A stretch of 64,000 nucleotides of DNA from Pomphorhynchus laevis (taxonomy: Eukaryota > Acanthocephala > Palaeacanthocephala > Echinorhynchida > Pomphorhynchidae): NCBI GenBank assembly GCA_012934845.2, contig WNNJ02003752.1, forward strand, positions 108,576-172,575, in the 5' to 3' direction. The notes beneath the pieces are model-generated. The model saw only the letters and a list, made by a program, of their open reading frames with translations. It was not told where the DNA came from and did not search any database. Shown here piece by piece: positions 33,278-45,683 of the stretch. The translations under genes and the position numbers were made by a program. How positions within the stretch are numbered: the stretch's first letter is position 1; the number at the start of each line of letters is the position of its first letter.

Positions 33278-36200
33278 TTCTCCCGGTCTTTAATTCCAAT
33301 TCCTCCTGCGTATTATTCGTCTTCTGGACGAGCGTTCGGGAAGGAAGCTGAAGGGATCATCATTCCTCTCTATGTCTTGCTTAAGGGGTTGATGTAGTAT
33401 TTTATGTGGGCTTGGCGTATCACTTTCTGGTTGACTTGATTTGGTTGTCCTTTTATTAGTTAGCAGTTCATTGTCAGAATTTGACTCTCCTGTATGATCC
33501 GTTGGAAGGGAATCTTCACATAATGTTGGCTTGGCGGGGGCCAGGTCAGATGTCGACACCGTTGATTCCCGCCCGTCTTCGTAGCGGATCCTGGAGTAGT
33601 GAGGTGTCGAGTGAAGAATTTCGACGGGTATCACTAGAGGGTCGGTCTTTGATTGACGTACAAATTTCTAAGGTTAGCCGTGCCTGATATTAGCCATTGC
33701 GGAATCGAGTAACAATTGCTTGACTTTCTCGGGAAATTAAACATTCTCTCGTGCTGGGATGAAGTTCGTTGAGGTGCAGAGTAGTGATCAAATAGAGCGC
33801 AGTGCTGTATTCAGAACTAGTTTCCAGTTAGCATCAGTGAATCCTCTGGATCGTAGAGCGAGCTGGATGGTCTTCCATACTACTCCGTTAACTCTCGCAT
33901 TGCCCGTTTCCAACGGGATGATATGGGGTAGAATGGGAAATAATGGTTCCGTTGCTTCAAATAAGGTCGCGTAGTTCAGTTGACATAAATTAGCTCCCTC
34001 GGTCCGAGTGTACGGCGTCTGGTTCTCCGAAAAGAGAGAACAAGTTTTGTAGGCGATTGATTTCCGTCTGTGAGGAGGTATTCTCGCAGGATTAGTCGAA
34101 CGGATAGCGTGAGTACTCGTCAACAATTACTGGCATGAATTTATCACGATCAGTTGTAGGCTTTGGACCAACAAAGTCCATTGATAGACGTTCAAATGGT
34201 ATTCTGGCTGAGATTAGTTGAGATTGCTGATGTCTGTGAAATCGATGCTTGAGTCTAGCGCAAGTGGAGCACTCCATACATACTTTTCGGACCTTGTTTA
34301 TTGAGTATGGCAGGTTCCTTTGTTTGATGAAGTGATTCAGGCGTGTGATCCCAGGATGACATAGAAAGATGTGTAGGTCTTTTAGCGAGGTTGAGGTTGC
34401 AGCACACTTGGGGCGAGACAGAGCATCTGCGGCGAAGTTTTTCCGTCCGGGGCGATATTGTATATCATATGTATAGTTTGAGAGCTCTAGTCTCCAGCGT
34501 GTATGCTTGTCGTTTTTAATGCGGTTTTTGGATGATGCTCCGAACAGAAAAGAGATAGCTTGTTGATGTGTAATTATAGTAAATTTTTACCTATTTGAGT
34601 CTCTCCATTTCATAATCGATTCGACTATGGCTGCGGCCTAACATTCTATGGCTGACTGTGATTGCTCGGCTTTGTTTAATGTTCGCGAGAAGAATGCAAC
34701 AAGTCTACCTTCTTGCGATAGCATGGCAGCAAGTGCTATTCATTAGGCGTCTGTTTCTATAGTGAACGGTTGATTGCCATCTATGGCTGATAGAGACGCA
34801 TGAGCTATTTCGGCCTATAGTTGATTCAGGCATGTGTTCTGTGCTTTGGTCAAAGGATGACTTTCAGCGTTTAGGAGTGGGCGGATTGCTTCTGAGTAGC
34901 GCAGTATCCACTGGCTATAGTACGAGAGCATCCCAATGAGACGTTTTAGTGCCTTGAGTGACGTTGGAGAAGGGAAGTCAAGAAGTGGCTGCAGTCTTTC
35001 AGGATCTGGTTGGATTTTGCCATCATGTATGAGATGACCTAGATATGTCAACTTTGATATCGAGTTGGAACACTACTCGTGATTCAGCTTCATCTTGTAC
35101 TTATCAAGTACCTTTCGGAAGGCCTCTAAGTTAGCATCGTGTTCCGCCATATCTCCACCAGCCACTACAATATCGTCGACGTAAACAAAGGTTGCACTGA
35201 GATGGTTATCCTGGATGATGCTGGTCATGACTCGCTGAAAAGCGGCCACTGAGTTTGTAAGGCCAAAAGGGATTCTCTTATACTGGTACAGCTGGCCATT
35301 GGTCTCGAAAGCAGTATATAATTTTTCTTCTTTATTTAGTGGGCACTGATAATATGCAGATTGTCAGTCTAGCTTGGAAAAGTATTTGTACTGTGCTAGT
35401 TGCTTTATGAGATCATTGATTTTTGGCATTGGAAATGCGTCAGGTTTGGTAAATCTGTTGATGATCCTCGAGTAGTCTACTACCATACGACTTTTATTTC
35501 TTGATTTTACGACAAATATTGTGCGCGCCAGGGTGAATTCGACTTTTCGATTATGTCTGATGATAGCAATTTGCGTATTTATTCTTGGATATACTCCTGG
35601 TCTAATTTCGACTGATAGTTTTTGTAGAGATGGGATGTATGTCACTAGATAGGTTGTTGAAGAGTTGTGGTGTGTCGACATTAAAATGACCTACAGATCA
35701 GATATCTAGTGCTGGTTTTTGTCCTTCTGTGTATAGGAATGACACTTTAGCATTCCTTTTCATGAATTCCTGACCAAGGATGAGCGGTGATCATAGTTTA
35801 GGTAGCACCAGGAGCTTTAGTCCTCTATAGAGTCTATGTTCAACATGCATGTTTAAATAACAATGGCCAACGGTTGTTGAAGTTTGATCAGCAGAGGCTA
35901 GATTGATGGTGTTTTTTGAGGGGTACTTCCGAATATTGAGGCGAGTGAGCGTATCTAATAAGATAAATTGCTTAGGCTGCCACTGTCGACGAGGGCGGAT
36001 GTCTTGATATTACCGATTTTCACTTGTACCAAACTGTATCCGTGCATTGTTAGCAAGTATGAGGTTGCTAGTGTATTCACACTTAGAGCTGAGCATTGTG
36101 TTTGCGATAATCTACACACGTGTGCAAAGTGACTACGCTTTCCAAATTTGTAGCAACTGGTGTCTTCGGCCGGTCATTTGGATCGATGGTGACAGGACCT

Positions 36201-36904
36201 TCCACAAAATTGGCATTTATCGGTGCTCTTTGGGTCTGAATGAGTTGTTTGGAATCTGGGAGCAGCCGCACAGTCAGGAATCTCTTCGGATGCGCTGTTA
36301 ATTGAGTTGTTGGTTAGATCAGAGAATTCGTTTGTGGAGGGAGCCTGCACATACTTTTGTGCCTGGATTTGAGCCGTTTCCATTGTTCGAGCAATGTTGG
36401 TGGTCATTTCGAGGGTCAATGATTTCTGCTCTATAAGCTTTTGTCTAATCTAAGAATCCTTAAGACAAGCTATGAAGGCTTCTCTGATTGCTTCATCTGC
36501 GTGTACTTTGGCCGATACTTCTTGAAAGTCACAGTCCTTAGATAGGATGTTGAGCTGGCGAATTTAGTCGCTAATGATTTCATCACTCCCTTGTTTTCTA
36601 GTGGATAGGAAATGTCAGGTATGGATGATATTCGCTGGCTTGAGGAATGCAGTTGTCAGAATAGCTCTAGCTTCCTCATACGTATTGCACTCTGCAATGT
36701 GTTCATAGACATCCGTTGAGATGTAGTTGATCAGTAGGTGCAGCTTGTTTGGAGGACAAGCGGCATTGGAGGCCGACATCTCGTCCATGCAGTTATCGAA
36801 TGACCGTAGCCAGTGCTTCCACTCGGCAGATGTCGTTTCAGGTTTGCCTTCAAACTTACTTGGGCGCAGCATCGAGTTCATTGAGAACAATTCAACGAAT
36901 AAAG

Positions 36905-36989
36905 TGTTGTAAAATAGAGACAAGGAACCACAGAAGGTTTTATTTGTTAAAATCTACAATAGTTAAAAAGTCATTAATAAGTCATTACA
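36905..36989 (-). repeat. Gypsy-3 LTR (5' side)
   Basis: 85 bp, abutting the second ATGGA. Confidence 0.9.
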
Positions 36990-37324
36990 ATGGACAAGCG
37001 GAATTAGTCTTCTAAATCGAGTGCGTAATGATGATATTTATCGGGGGTTTGGTGTAATGCTTATAAGAGAGAAAATGCGAGAAGCCCGTCTCTGACGGTA
37101 TGACCACACTCTACAGCACAGTAGGATTCTCTTGTAAAGGCAGGCTTAAACACCCACATCGATTGCAAACGTCGTAAAAAACAGCCGAAACAGCGTTTGT
37201 CTGACACACTGCATCACGACCTAAGAAACAAAGTATTTTACCCGGACAAAGCTTTGATCGTGTTAAATGAAGGAAGCTTCCTATGAAAGCCGACCCAGCC
37301 AACACACTGGAAAAGGCAAATTAA
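36990..37324 (+). mobile_element. LINE-E (RTE-type), 3' piece after Gypsy-3
   Basis: Reading on from the target duplication gives WTSGISLLNRVRNDDIYRGF, REKMREARL and, further on, SFDRVK and MKADPANTLEKAN. These match the RTE tail RLDRVRNEDIR.RFGV, DKMREARLRW, DRVKWR, RKADPA. It contains stops (one just after REARL) and at least one frame change, so the LINE was already, or has become, inactive. The sequence ends in an AT-rich tail near 37.33 kb. Confidence 0.8.
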
Positions 37325-37384
37325 GAATTATTAGAATAAGATACTAGATAGTCAAATTTCATCGGAGGAAATACATTATAAGCA

Positions 37385-37600
37385 CGTGTTTGGCCCCGCT
37401 GCTACTTTGGGTCGAGCAATAGGGGCTTAAACCTGATAATCAGTTCTTCCTGATGACCTCTGATCCTTATTCTGATACATCAATATTAAATAATTATTTA
37501 TTATTTAATGATTTAATTTTTATTTGTCGTAATTTTTTAATTTATAAATTATATAAAATACTTAGATTTAGCTGATCTGATTCGTTTAGTCACAGAAGTA
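37385..37600 (-). repeat. Dispersed repeat R-D, copy 6
   Basis: Shows GTTTGGCCCCGCTGCTACTT, GTTCTTCCTGATGACCTCTG and, at the far end, AATACTTAGATTTAGCTGAT. Confidence 0.75.
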
Positions 37601-37859
37601 TTAGCAACTGAAATACCGGTTTTCAAAAAGCACATCAACAATGTCAATTCTAGTGGTAGTGACAACAAGCTGGTCTTTGTTTGGATTTGTTGAATTTTCT
37701 GTTATTGTAGTATTTATTGATCTTATCTAGCGCTCTGTATCGTTGTTTATACTTCTTTTTGAGAAAAAGTTTCAAATTAACAATGAATGCAATAAGTGGC
37801 CATTCATCCTGATTTATTTACGTTGAGCACATTTTTTGTCTTTGTAGACTATATTCAGT

Positions 37860-38300
37860 CGGATTTTGACTACTCCTAAATTCAGTAACCCAACCAAATA
37901 CATGGTTGCAACTCTCCTGACCCACCATCCACATCCGCATCAAACTTCGCCTTCTTCTCGTAACTTTTCGTCTCATCGCTGTCGGCTCCCCATCGTTCAT
38001 CAACCTTCCCTTTCTTAGACGACACTTGCCCCACCTCACTATCGATGTGTTCCCGTCATACCCTCTTACTCCACGTTCCCATTTACTCCAACAACTATGG
38101 TCTCCGATCCTTCATCGTCGCCGCTTCACTCGCCTGGAATTAACTCCCTCTCGATGTCCCCCGCGCTCCCTCCTTTATCACATTCAAACTCTTCCTCCTT
38201 TCACACTTTCTCGACACATGATTTACATTTGTTTTGTTGTGGTCATGTATGCGTGCGCTAGCACGCATCTGCCACGTTAAAATAAATCTTTTTTTTATTT
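37860..38300 (+). mobile_element. LINE-B 3' end fragment
   Basis: The decayed C-terminus (LWSPILHRRRFTRLELTPSRCPP in one frame; SFIVAASLAW, APSFITFKLF in another) is followed by the family's 3' hairpin at 38251-38266 and GCCACGTTAAAATAAA, then a T-rich tail. It lies directly upstream of LINE-D. Confidence 0.75.
38251..38266 (+). repeat. LINE-B 3' terminal hairpin (copy at 38 kb)
   Basis: GCGTGC and GCACGC pair perfectly around GCTA, ten to twenty bases before the end of the element. Confidence 0.8.
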
Positions 38301-38304
38301 TTAT

Positions 38305-39830
38305 TTTTATTCTGTGTGTATTAGCTAATAACATTGCGGGGTCGCTTTGTGATTTATTCCAACTGTCCTTAGATTCCTGTACTGTTCTTAATGACGGGCG
38401 TTTAACCACTGTTGTTCCTATTCATAAGAAAGACGATAGGTCGAATCGCAATAACTACATGCCGATTAGTCTAACAAGTCACGTAAGCAAGATCTTAGAG
38501 CTAATTGTGCATAGTAGAATAATTTCCCATTTCAACACGTATAACCTTCTAAGTTCTGCACAACATAACTTAGAGGGTTAGTTAGTTTCCGAAAAGACAG
38601 TTCTTGCCTATCAAATCTTTTGTGTGCACATGAGGCTTGGGTAGACTTGATCTCTACTGGACACTGTGTAGATGTCATATTCTTTGACTTCATCCGTGCA
38701 TTTGATCGAGTACCTCATTCCCTACTAAACTACTTATTGATTTATTAAGGCATTCACCTCAGTGTTGTTTGTTGGGTCAATAATTTTCTTAATGCTCCTA
38801 TATTTTGTCTGTATTGGTGAAAGCCTATCTGACTCTAGAGATTTAAATACCGGTGCTTCTCAGTTACAGTGTTAGGGCCTCTCTTATTTACAATTTTCGT
38901 TGACTCCTTGTTGCATATAATTAATTGTGGATGTCTTGCGTACGATGATTTGAAAGTATGAGCCAAAATTGATTCGTTAGCTGACTTTGTGAAATTTCAT
39001 ATGGAAGTTAATAAAATTTATGAATGGAGTGGTCGGACCGGTTTATTGATTAATGTATCAAAATGTGCTCATATGCACTTTGTCAAGTCTTCACTTATAT
39101 ATTCATATATGCTAGGGTTACAAGAGATCGAAACAGTTGCGAGTGTTCGGGATTTGTGAATAATTTGGAATCGGACCTCGAGAACTAGAGTTGACACTGA
39201 TCGGAGATGTGCTGAAGCTAGGAGGAAACTTTACATTATTAAGAATGTTCTTTTGCACCTATCACCTTCATGCTTTGGCGTCTTATATAAATATCTAGTA
39301 CGTCCTCATTTAGAATACAGTATTTAAGCGAATTTTCCAATTTTCAAGGGTGAGGTTAACAGTTTAGAATGTATTCTACGACGTAGTAGCAAATTATGCA
39401 ATGAAATTTCAAATCTGAGCTACTCACAACGCCTACTTGCGATTAATGCTAATAGTGTATGTTGCAGGTTAATGTACCTAGATATGTTAGCCATGTACTT
39501 TATGGTGAAGGGAATTAACGGGTATCCACAAAAATATGTGATAATAAATAGAAGACGGTGCCACAGGGGAAACTCGTTTCATCTGATGAATTGTGGACAT
39601 GGGCCAAGTAACACATCTCGATTATCCCACAGAGTGTTACGAGCTTGGAACGGTCTTCCTTGCGATATGGTTGCACTGCCCGTGGTTAGTTTTCGAAGGG
39701 ATGTTCTTAATTAGTGTAGCAGCCCGTGTATTCGAGTATCGCCTTACTTTTAATTTAATTTTATTGACTTTATCAATGATTTGTTGTGATCGAGTAAGTA
39801 ACCCTTGTGGCTTAAACTCTGCATTGTAAT
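38305..39830 (+). mobile_element. LINE-D, CR1/Jockey-like reverse transcriptase fragment
   Basis: A 5'-truncated element with reverse transcriptase motifs: TTVVPIHKKDDRSNRNNY and PISLTSHVSKILELIVHSRI (38.40-38.52 kb), an FFDFIRAFDRVPHSLL region near 38.7 kb, GLLINVSKCAHMHF near 39.05 kb, VLYKYLVRPHLEY near 39.28 kb, and a CR1-type tail RRRCHRGNSFHL, SHRVLRAWNGLPCDMV and PVVSFRRDVLN (39.55-39.71 kb). The palm catalytic YADD region is degraded. About eight stops or frame changes. A different family from LINE-C. A partial R-D end block follows at about 39.90-39.99 kb. Confidence 0.8.
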
Positions 39831-39994
39831 AATAAGATGCTAAACAATTTATATTTATATTACGGTAGAATATATTATTATATTATTAATTTATTATTAA
39901 AATTTAAAATAAAAATCAATTATTATGAATTGACTAATAAATAAAAGACGATTATTCAAATAAGAACTAAATATCATCAGTAGTCACTGTTATC

Positions 39995-41145
39995 ATTTTG
40001 TTGATGTATTTTGTTGATTTACTTCTCATTTATACGAAATAGAAAAATAGAAAGTTTCGAGCTCTGCTCCTGTTTGTGTAATGTTGTAAAAAAATCACTG
40101 TTGCTTAAACAATTCATAAAATTCAAGGAAACCTATATGTTCTTTATGTTAAATATTATCTGGCTAGTCCCCTTCATTTCTAATGATTGCTAAAATTCAA
40201 AGGTTATTTGTTTTATTTTTAAAATATCTGATATCATTTAATTTAAATATCAAGAAAAGTTCATAAAATATTATTAGAGGCAAAAGGAACAATAAGACTA
40301 GAGGATTTAATTCAAACATAATCGTTGTAGCGATAGGAATAATTCAAATTTGTATTAGATAGTTCATAGAATATTATAAATTCAACAAGTGAAGAAAGAT
40401 CCTTAGACTCATTAATTATCAAGGAAAGATAACATAATATAATCAAGGATTATTCTAAAATCAAGTTACATAAAACAAAACATTCTAATTGAACGATTAG
40501 CAAGTAGGCAAGTTTAGATAATTTTAATTATTTATCTAAAGATAAATTCCATTAAATTTTTATAATCAAATTATGATTAACAGGGTAAAAATCTATTTTG
40601 AAGTGTCACTGGGATTTCGGGATAGCTGGGCATAATCATTTGAGAGTAAGCTAAATGTAATTGAAGAACTAATCTAAATTTTGATGTACATAAATCTATT
40701 GAATTTTTAACCGGAGTGGACGATTATCACAACAATATAAAAATTTATGTAATCATTTACAGGAATCAAATTACCCGTTATGTTTTAATTAAATTTATGA
40801 TACAGCAATTTATCCATCAACGTTTGTTTGCATTATTTTTATAGCTTTACTAAACTATTTTATAAGTTTCATTCTTTCAATAATCTTTTGATGTCTTTTA
40901 GTTTTAAGATAAAAAAACAAAACGATTCTGACCTGTAATATATGTCAGAATCAGACAATTCATTGTACTTTTCGGCAGTAAGTAATGCATTTTGTTAGAA
41001 AATAAATTTAGATATTTCTTAATTTATTCCTTAAATAAAATAATGGAATTAAATGTCCGCTTATTTCTCAGCTTCATGTTGTTAAGATGCAAAAGGTAAT
41101 CAGATCAAATACTGAGTTAGTTATTATATATTGTCAAAGCTTACG
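39995..41145. other. AT-rich spacer, no gene recognised
   Basis: Only short frames without motifs. No repeat I can name apart from R-D-like scraps at each end. Confidence 0.45.
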
Positions 41146-41149
41146 TCGC

Positions 41150-44100
41150 GTTACAGCTTCGTCAGTGGCTTTGTTTAAGGCATTGTCGGCGGTATCTGAA
41201 AAACCTATCGTGTGGGCATTCGTTAGTGACTGTTTATAGTAAGCTACGACTACAGTGTGGTCGTGTTGTAGGACTTTCTCGTAGTCTTTTATTCCGAGAT
41301 TGAGTGTGCGTAGTTCTAGACGTATCGTAGTCCAAATCTGGCCGACAAATCGTTCCGCTTGTCTGTTTCCTCTGGGATTGAATGGAGACGAATAACTTTA
41401 GGATATGTTCCGAGATTGTAAGTATTGTTTCAGCTCGGCTGACCTGAAGCAAATTGCGTTATCAGAATGTATAAACTCAGGGGTGCCGAACGTCGAAAAT
41501 ATCAGTTCAAGCTTCTCAATCACTGTTTGTGAACTTATGTCTTTGCAGGGGAAACCGAATGGAAAACGACTGTATTCGTCGACAACGACCAGGAGGTAAA
41601 GATTTCTTTGTATTGATGTTGGTAAAGGACCTTTGAAGTCCATGGATAGCCGCTCAAATGGACGAGTCGACTTTATAACATGGGATCCTTCTAGATGCTG
41701 ATATTGGGGTTTTATCTCTGAACAAACTGAGCATTAATTGCAAGTTAGTCTTATGTCGTCTCATGAAAACGCTAGATTGTTTTTTTGTACATATGCTGTT
41801 AAGCTTCGTATTCCGGGATGGCACAAATCAATGTGTAGTTGTTTAAGAGAGGCTAGATCAGACAATGCTGCGCAGACTCTCGTTAAAGTGTCGGCAACGT
41901 CGTTTTGTTTGCCAGGTCTTTAGATAATCTTAAATTCGAACTCTGATAGTTCGAGGCGCCATCTATTAATCTTCTAATTTTTGATTTGGCTCTTGCTCTT
42001 GTTGTTTAGCATGAACGATACGGACCTTTGATCAGTAATAATCGTAAAGGGGCGTCCGATAAGGTGGTGTCTCCATTTTCGAAGTGACTCCACAATAGCA
42101 TGCGGTTCTTTCTCAATTGCCGAATATCGCGACTCCGGATTGGTCAATGACCGAGAGAAAAATGCCACTGGTCTTTATTCTTGGCTGAGAGATGCGGCTA
42201 TGGTTGTCGCGGATGCGTCAGTTTCGACAGTTAATGGTTTATTGTTGTCAATGTGATATAGTGCGGCTTTCATTATGTCCGATTTTATGCCTTCGAACGC
42301 TGCGATTGCCTCATCATTCATGGGGAACTGTGAAACGTTAATTTTTGCCATTTTGAGTGAAAAGTTTGCTATCCAATTCGCATAGTAAGCAAACATACCT
42401 TGCACTCGTTTAAGTTCAGACTGACATGATGGAATTGGTAGGGATTTCAGCTGCTCAAATCGTTCCGGGTCTGGTTTGAAGCTACCATTTCTGATCTGAT
42501 ATCCGAGAAGGTTGATTTCTTCTCTACAGAATTTGCATTTTCCATTGTTGAACTTTAAGTTTAATAATGTACAGACTGAAAGAAATCGATTTACATTTTG
42601 GTCATGCTCCTCTTTTGTGCGTCCACATATAGTGATGTCTTCTAGGTAGACGTATGTGTCGGTCAAATCATTGTCCGCGAATATTTTATCCATGATTCTT
42701 TGAAAACATGCTACCGCGTTCGTTAAACCAAAAAGAATCCTGGTAAATTGATAAAGTTTGCCGCATGCTTTGAACGCCGTATATTGACGATCGGATGGTT
42801 GGATTTCGATTTGGTGATACGCGGATTCAAGATCAATAGTTGAGAAGAATTTGTATTGAGATATTTCCATAATCAGGTTCTCTATGTGTGGATTATTGTC
42901 TTGGAATAGTCCACAACCATTCATTTATTTATTCGCTGATTAGTCGTCACAAATGCTTGTACTCGCCAAGGCGATGTGCTCGGCTCAATTATGTGTTCCC
43001 GCAGAAGTTTGTCTATCTCATTAAGTATGAACGCATAGTTCTCGCGTGTGTGTTTTCGAGATTTTGTAATAATAGGTGTACAGTTCTCTTTTAGGTGCCC
43101 AAATAGCTTTGGAGGTTCATCAATGTTCATTACTCTTAATGAAATGGGTTCTTCTTAACTGTGGAATCGAAATTGGATGTTGGAATGTCTCTTCATAAGG
43201 CCGATACCAAGGATGATGTCCGAACAAAACTTGTCTAGAATCAGTAGTTTTACATTACGAAATAGCTTTCCTTGCATACAATTGTCGACTGTTATCGAAC
43301 CATTTGAAGTTACCTGAATTCCGGAGGATGCCAATGATATTTTGGATTGCAGACGCCACTCGTTCACATTTAATCGTGTTATGTGATTCGAGCTTACGAA
43401 GTTCAACGTGCTCCCGGTGTCAAATAAAGCGTTTAGGCAAATGCCCTTAACAAATACCTTTTGTGTAGCAATGCTGCCGCTTGATCCGCAAAGCCCGCCG
43501 TTACTTTGGAATGCATCGTTACACAGGCACTTCCTCAACGAATTCATTCTTTGCTGCAGATGCAAGCCGGTTAGGTGCGCCGTATGATTTGACCCTCGAC
43601 TCGGCTAATTCGAGAGACCGAATTTGAGTACATGCTGATTGTAAATGCAATTCAATGTTTTCTAGAAATTGTTGGCGAATATAATCAGAATAGATTCTGG
43701 TGATTATGGCGTCGAGAAGCGTCTCATCGTAATAGCTCTCGGCGGTCATGGCTTCGAAGTTGCAGTCCGCTGCCAGCAGACGTAGTTCGGATAAGTATTG
43801 GTCGAACGTTTCATTCGGACTTTGCTTACGACACCGCAGCATGTGTCGGGCGTATACTTGTCTAAGTGGCCGCTCATATCTCTCACTGAGCAACTTTATG
43901 GCGTTAGTATGTAGTTCGCACACGTTCTGATGAGCTTAAACACTGCTGGCGATACGAAATTGAATAGCGTGTATAGTTGCGAGTCTTCATCCTCTACTGC
44001 CAGCTTTCGAATGTAATTTTTGAACGTTACGGACCAATGACGGAAGTGATCCTGCGCTTTAGGATCGTCGGGTAATATCGTCAGACGCTCTGGTCGTAGA

Positions 44101-44226
44101 TGAGATTCCGCCATAGAGATAATATTACTCAATAAATTGTAGTGTAAACAGATACGCTTGTAAAAAGCTTTATTGAGTAATATCTACAAAACAAAGTAGT
44201 AAATCAGTAAGTGTAAATAGTTAACA
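41150..44226 (-). mobile_element. Gypsy-4, Mag-like LTR retrotransposon fossil, 3'-truncated
   Basis: Parts on the minus strand: gag (about 44.1-43.5 kb; starts near MAESHLRPERLTIL); protease motif LFDTGSTLNFV near 43.4 kb; reverse transcriptase (about 43.1-42.5 kb; DLESAYHQIEIQ, FGLTNAVACFQ, VYLEDI at the active site); RNase H (about 42.3-42.0 kb; VETDAS, EKEPHAIVESL); integrase (about 41.9-41.2 kb; MDFKGPLP, VVDEYSRFPFGF, EFIHSD). A likely 5' LTR lies at about 44141-44226. No matching partner was found on the left, so the 3' end appears lost. Broken, with roughly six to ten breaks. Confidence 0.85.
44141..44226 (-). repeat. Putative Gypsy-4 LTR
   Basis: About 86 bp with TG...CA ends (TGTAGTGTAAAC to AGTTAACA) and the ATCTACAA stretch seen in the LTRs of Gypsy-3. 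Its boundaries are by analogy, since no second copy is present. Confidence 0.5.
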
Positions 44227-44426
44227 TAAAGGGTTAAGATTTACAATATAAATGGTAAGGTAATTTTCATCACAGCTTCCATAGTTCATATCACAAACAT
44301 AATAAAAACTAAATTTCAAGTTTAATTGTATTTCGCAGAACATACATTAATTCATTTAAGTTGATTAAATTATTGACGAAATTTTGAAGCAATATCACGA
44401 TGTTATTAAGCGAGACTACATACATC

Positions 44427-45560
44427 TTATTCAAAGAACGATGGGCTAGACTTATCCAAAGATCTATTCAATTTTGTATGAAAGCCCTCACATGCATTGT
44501 TTGTCCTATCATTAAGGTTGCTGTTATGAAAACATACATCTCTGCTAAGAAACGAATTATTTGAAACAAGCCACGTATTAAATTTATAATTTAGAAGTTC
44601 TTCGACCATTGGATATGCTCTTACAATATTTTCATTTATTGTTCTCCATCCTTCATTAAAAATGGAAATGGGTATTAGAGCAAAGATGCTAATCAACTGG
44701 AAGGCCAATTTAAAATCATAATTCTTACTAAATAGTGTTCTTAGTCCAAGGCTGTTCAGCTTCCTCATTAAGCATTGTCCGAAGTGAACAAAGCAATCAC
44801 TGATAGAAACCATGGATAATCTGAACCTTAGAGGGAGAAAAATTGATATATTTGCTTTCTAATATCTCCAACAACTTTCTTAGCATATAAACATATGCAA
44901 ATTCCTCCTCTGAGGATATAAAGCTAAATACCAAAGGAAATAACTGGCCATTAGCAACGCCATGTATTATATAGTTGGTAAAAGTCGGAAATAAAATACT
45001 TAAATGTGCCATCCATAAAAATACGAAGGGAATTAAAACCTGAACATCTTATAATGTCAACATTGCTGATTATCACTATATTAAGTCATTCTTCAAAACG
45101 TTTATGCGTCAGACAATTGACACCATCCTGTCTCAGAAAACATTATTCTTTAATATTCCAAAGTGTTTTTGGCCGATGAAGGATATAAAATTCTTTTTTA
45201 GCGGAAGATAAAAGTGTTCAAACTTGAATACTCAGGAATATAAGACTATATTTTCAATATCGACTTCCTTCAAAACGAACTCCAACATCGCCTTCTTATA
45301 CAAGGAACGGGCACCAATAAAGGGATCAAAGAGTATCAACTCACTCAGCTTCTCTGCAAACAACATTCTTTTTATTTGTTTGAAATCAGTCTTGTGATTG
45401 TGTTCATCATTTACCAACTCAATTTGGTAATCAGTAGAAATAGCGGTTACTGAACACAAATCATTACTACACTTTCAATATTGTTTGTTTGTATTACATC
45501 TCCAGCTAGCATGAAAGAGGTAGTTGTCGATTATGGCACTCTTTTTCCTTATCTCGTAGG
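44427..45560 (-). pseudogene. MULE transposase with FLYWCH-like N-terminus
   Basis: The minus-strand order is a FLYWCH-like zinc-finger region (about 45.56-45.40 kb; residues F..SWRCN, CS, EHNH), a linker (45459-45232), a central MULE catalytic region (45012-44797; HGVANGQLFPLVFSFISSEE, like the P..YAL..SK block of MULEs) and a C-terminal region (44813-44427) with CFVHFGQCLMRKLNSLGL and RTNNACEGFHTKLNR, the C.FH.Q and NN..E..H signatures of MULEs. Frame changes separate the blocks and a stop follows the first, so it is inactive. The expected catalytic Asp after the KVQII block is replaced (KVQIIHGF). No terminal inverted repeats were found. Confidence 0.75.
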
Positions 45561-45667
45561 TAGTCATAATATGTTTATTGACATTATTTTGAGGGTAACA
45601 AAATATTTTTTTAAAGATAATAGCATTTGGAAGTAGGTAAATTTGAAAAAAAAATTACGTGGCAAAT

Positions 45668-45683
45668 GAGTGCCGGCGCACGC
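45668..45683 (-). repeat. LINE-B 3' terminal hairpin (copy at 45.7 kb)
   Basis: On the minus strand, GCGTGC and GCACTC pair around GCCG (one mismatch), then CATTTGCCACGTAATTTT. Confidence 0.8.

Larger units (their letters stand above)
33195..36989 (-). mobile_element. Gypsy-3, Mag-like LTR retrotransposon fossil inside an RTE LINE
   Basis: LTRs of 83 and 85 bp with TGTTGT...ATTACA ends, flanked by the 5-bp target duplication ATGGA (33190-33194 and 36990-36994). Parts on the minus strand: gag (about 36.9-36.2 kb) with a CQFCGRSCHHRSK knuckle; protease region (about 36.0-35.7 kb); reverse transcriptase (about 35.6-34.8 kb; VDYSRIINRFT); RNase H (about 34.8-34.4 kb); integrase (about 34.4-33.3 kb; VDEYSRYPFD). 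Broken, with about a dozen breaks. The LTRs differ at four positions plus a small indel, so it is intermediate in age between Gypsy-2 and Gypsy-1. Confidence 0.9.

Noticed and set aside
36749-37015. 88-codon plus-strand frame across the Gypsy-3 right end
   Set aside because: It crosses the LTR and the target duplication on the opposite strand to the element and has no motif.
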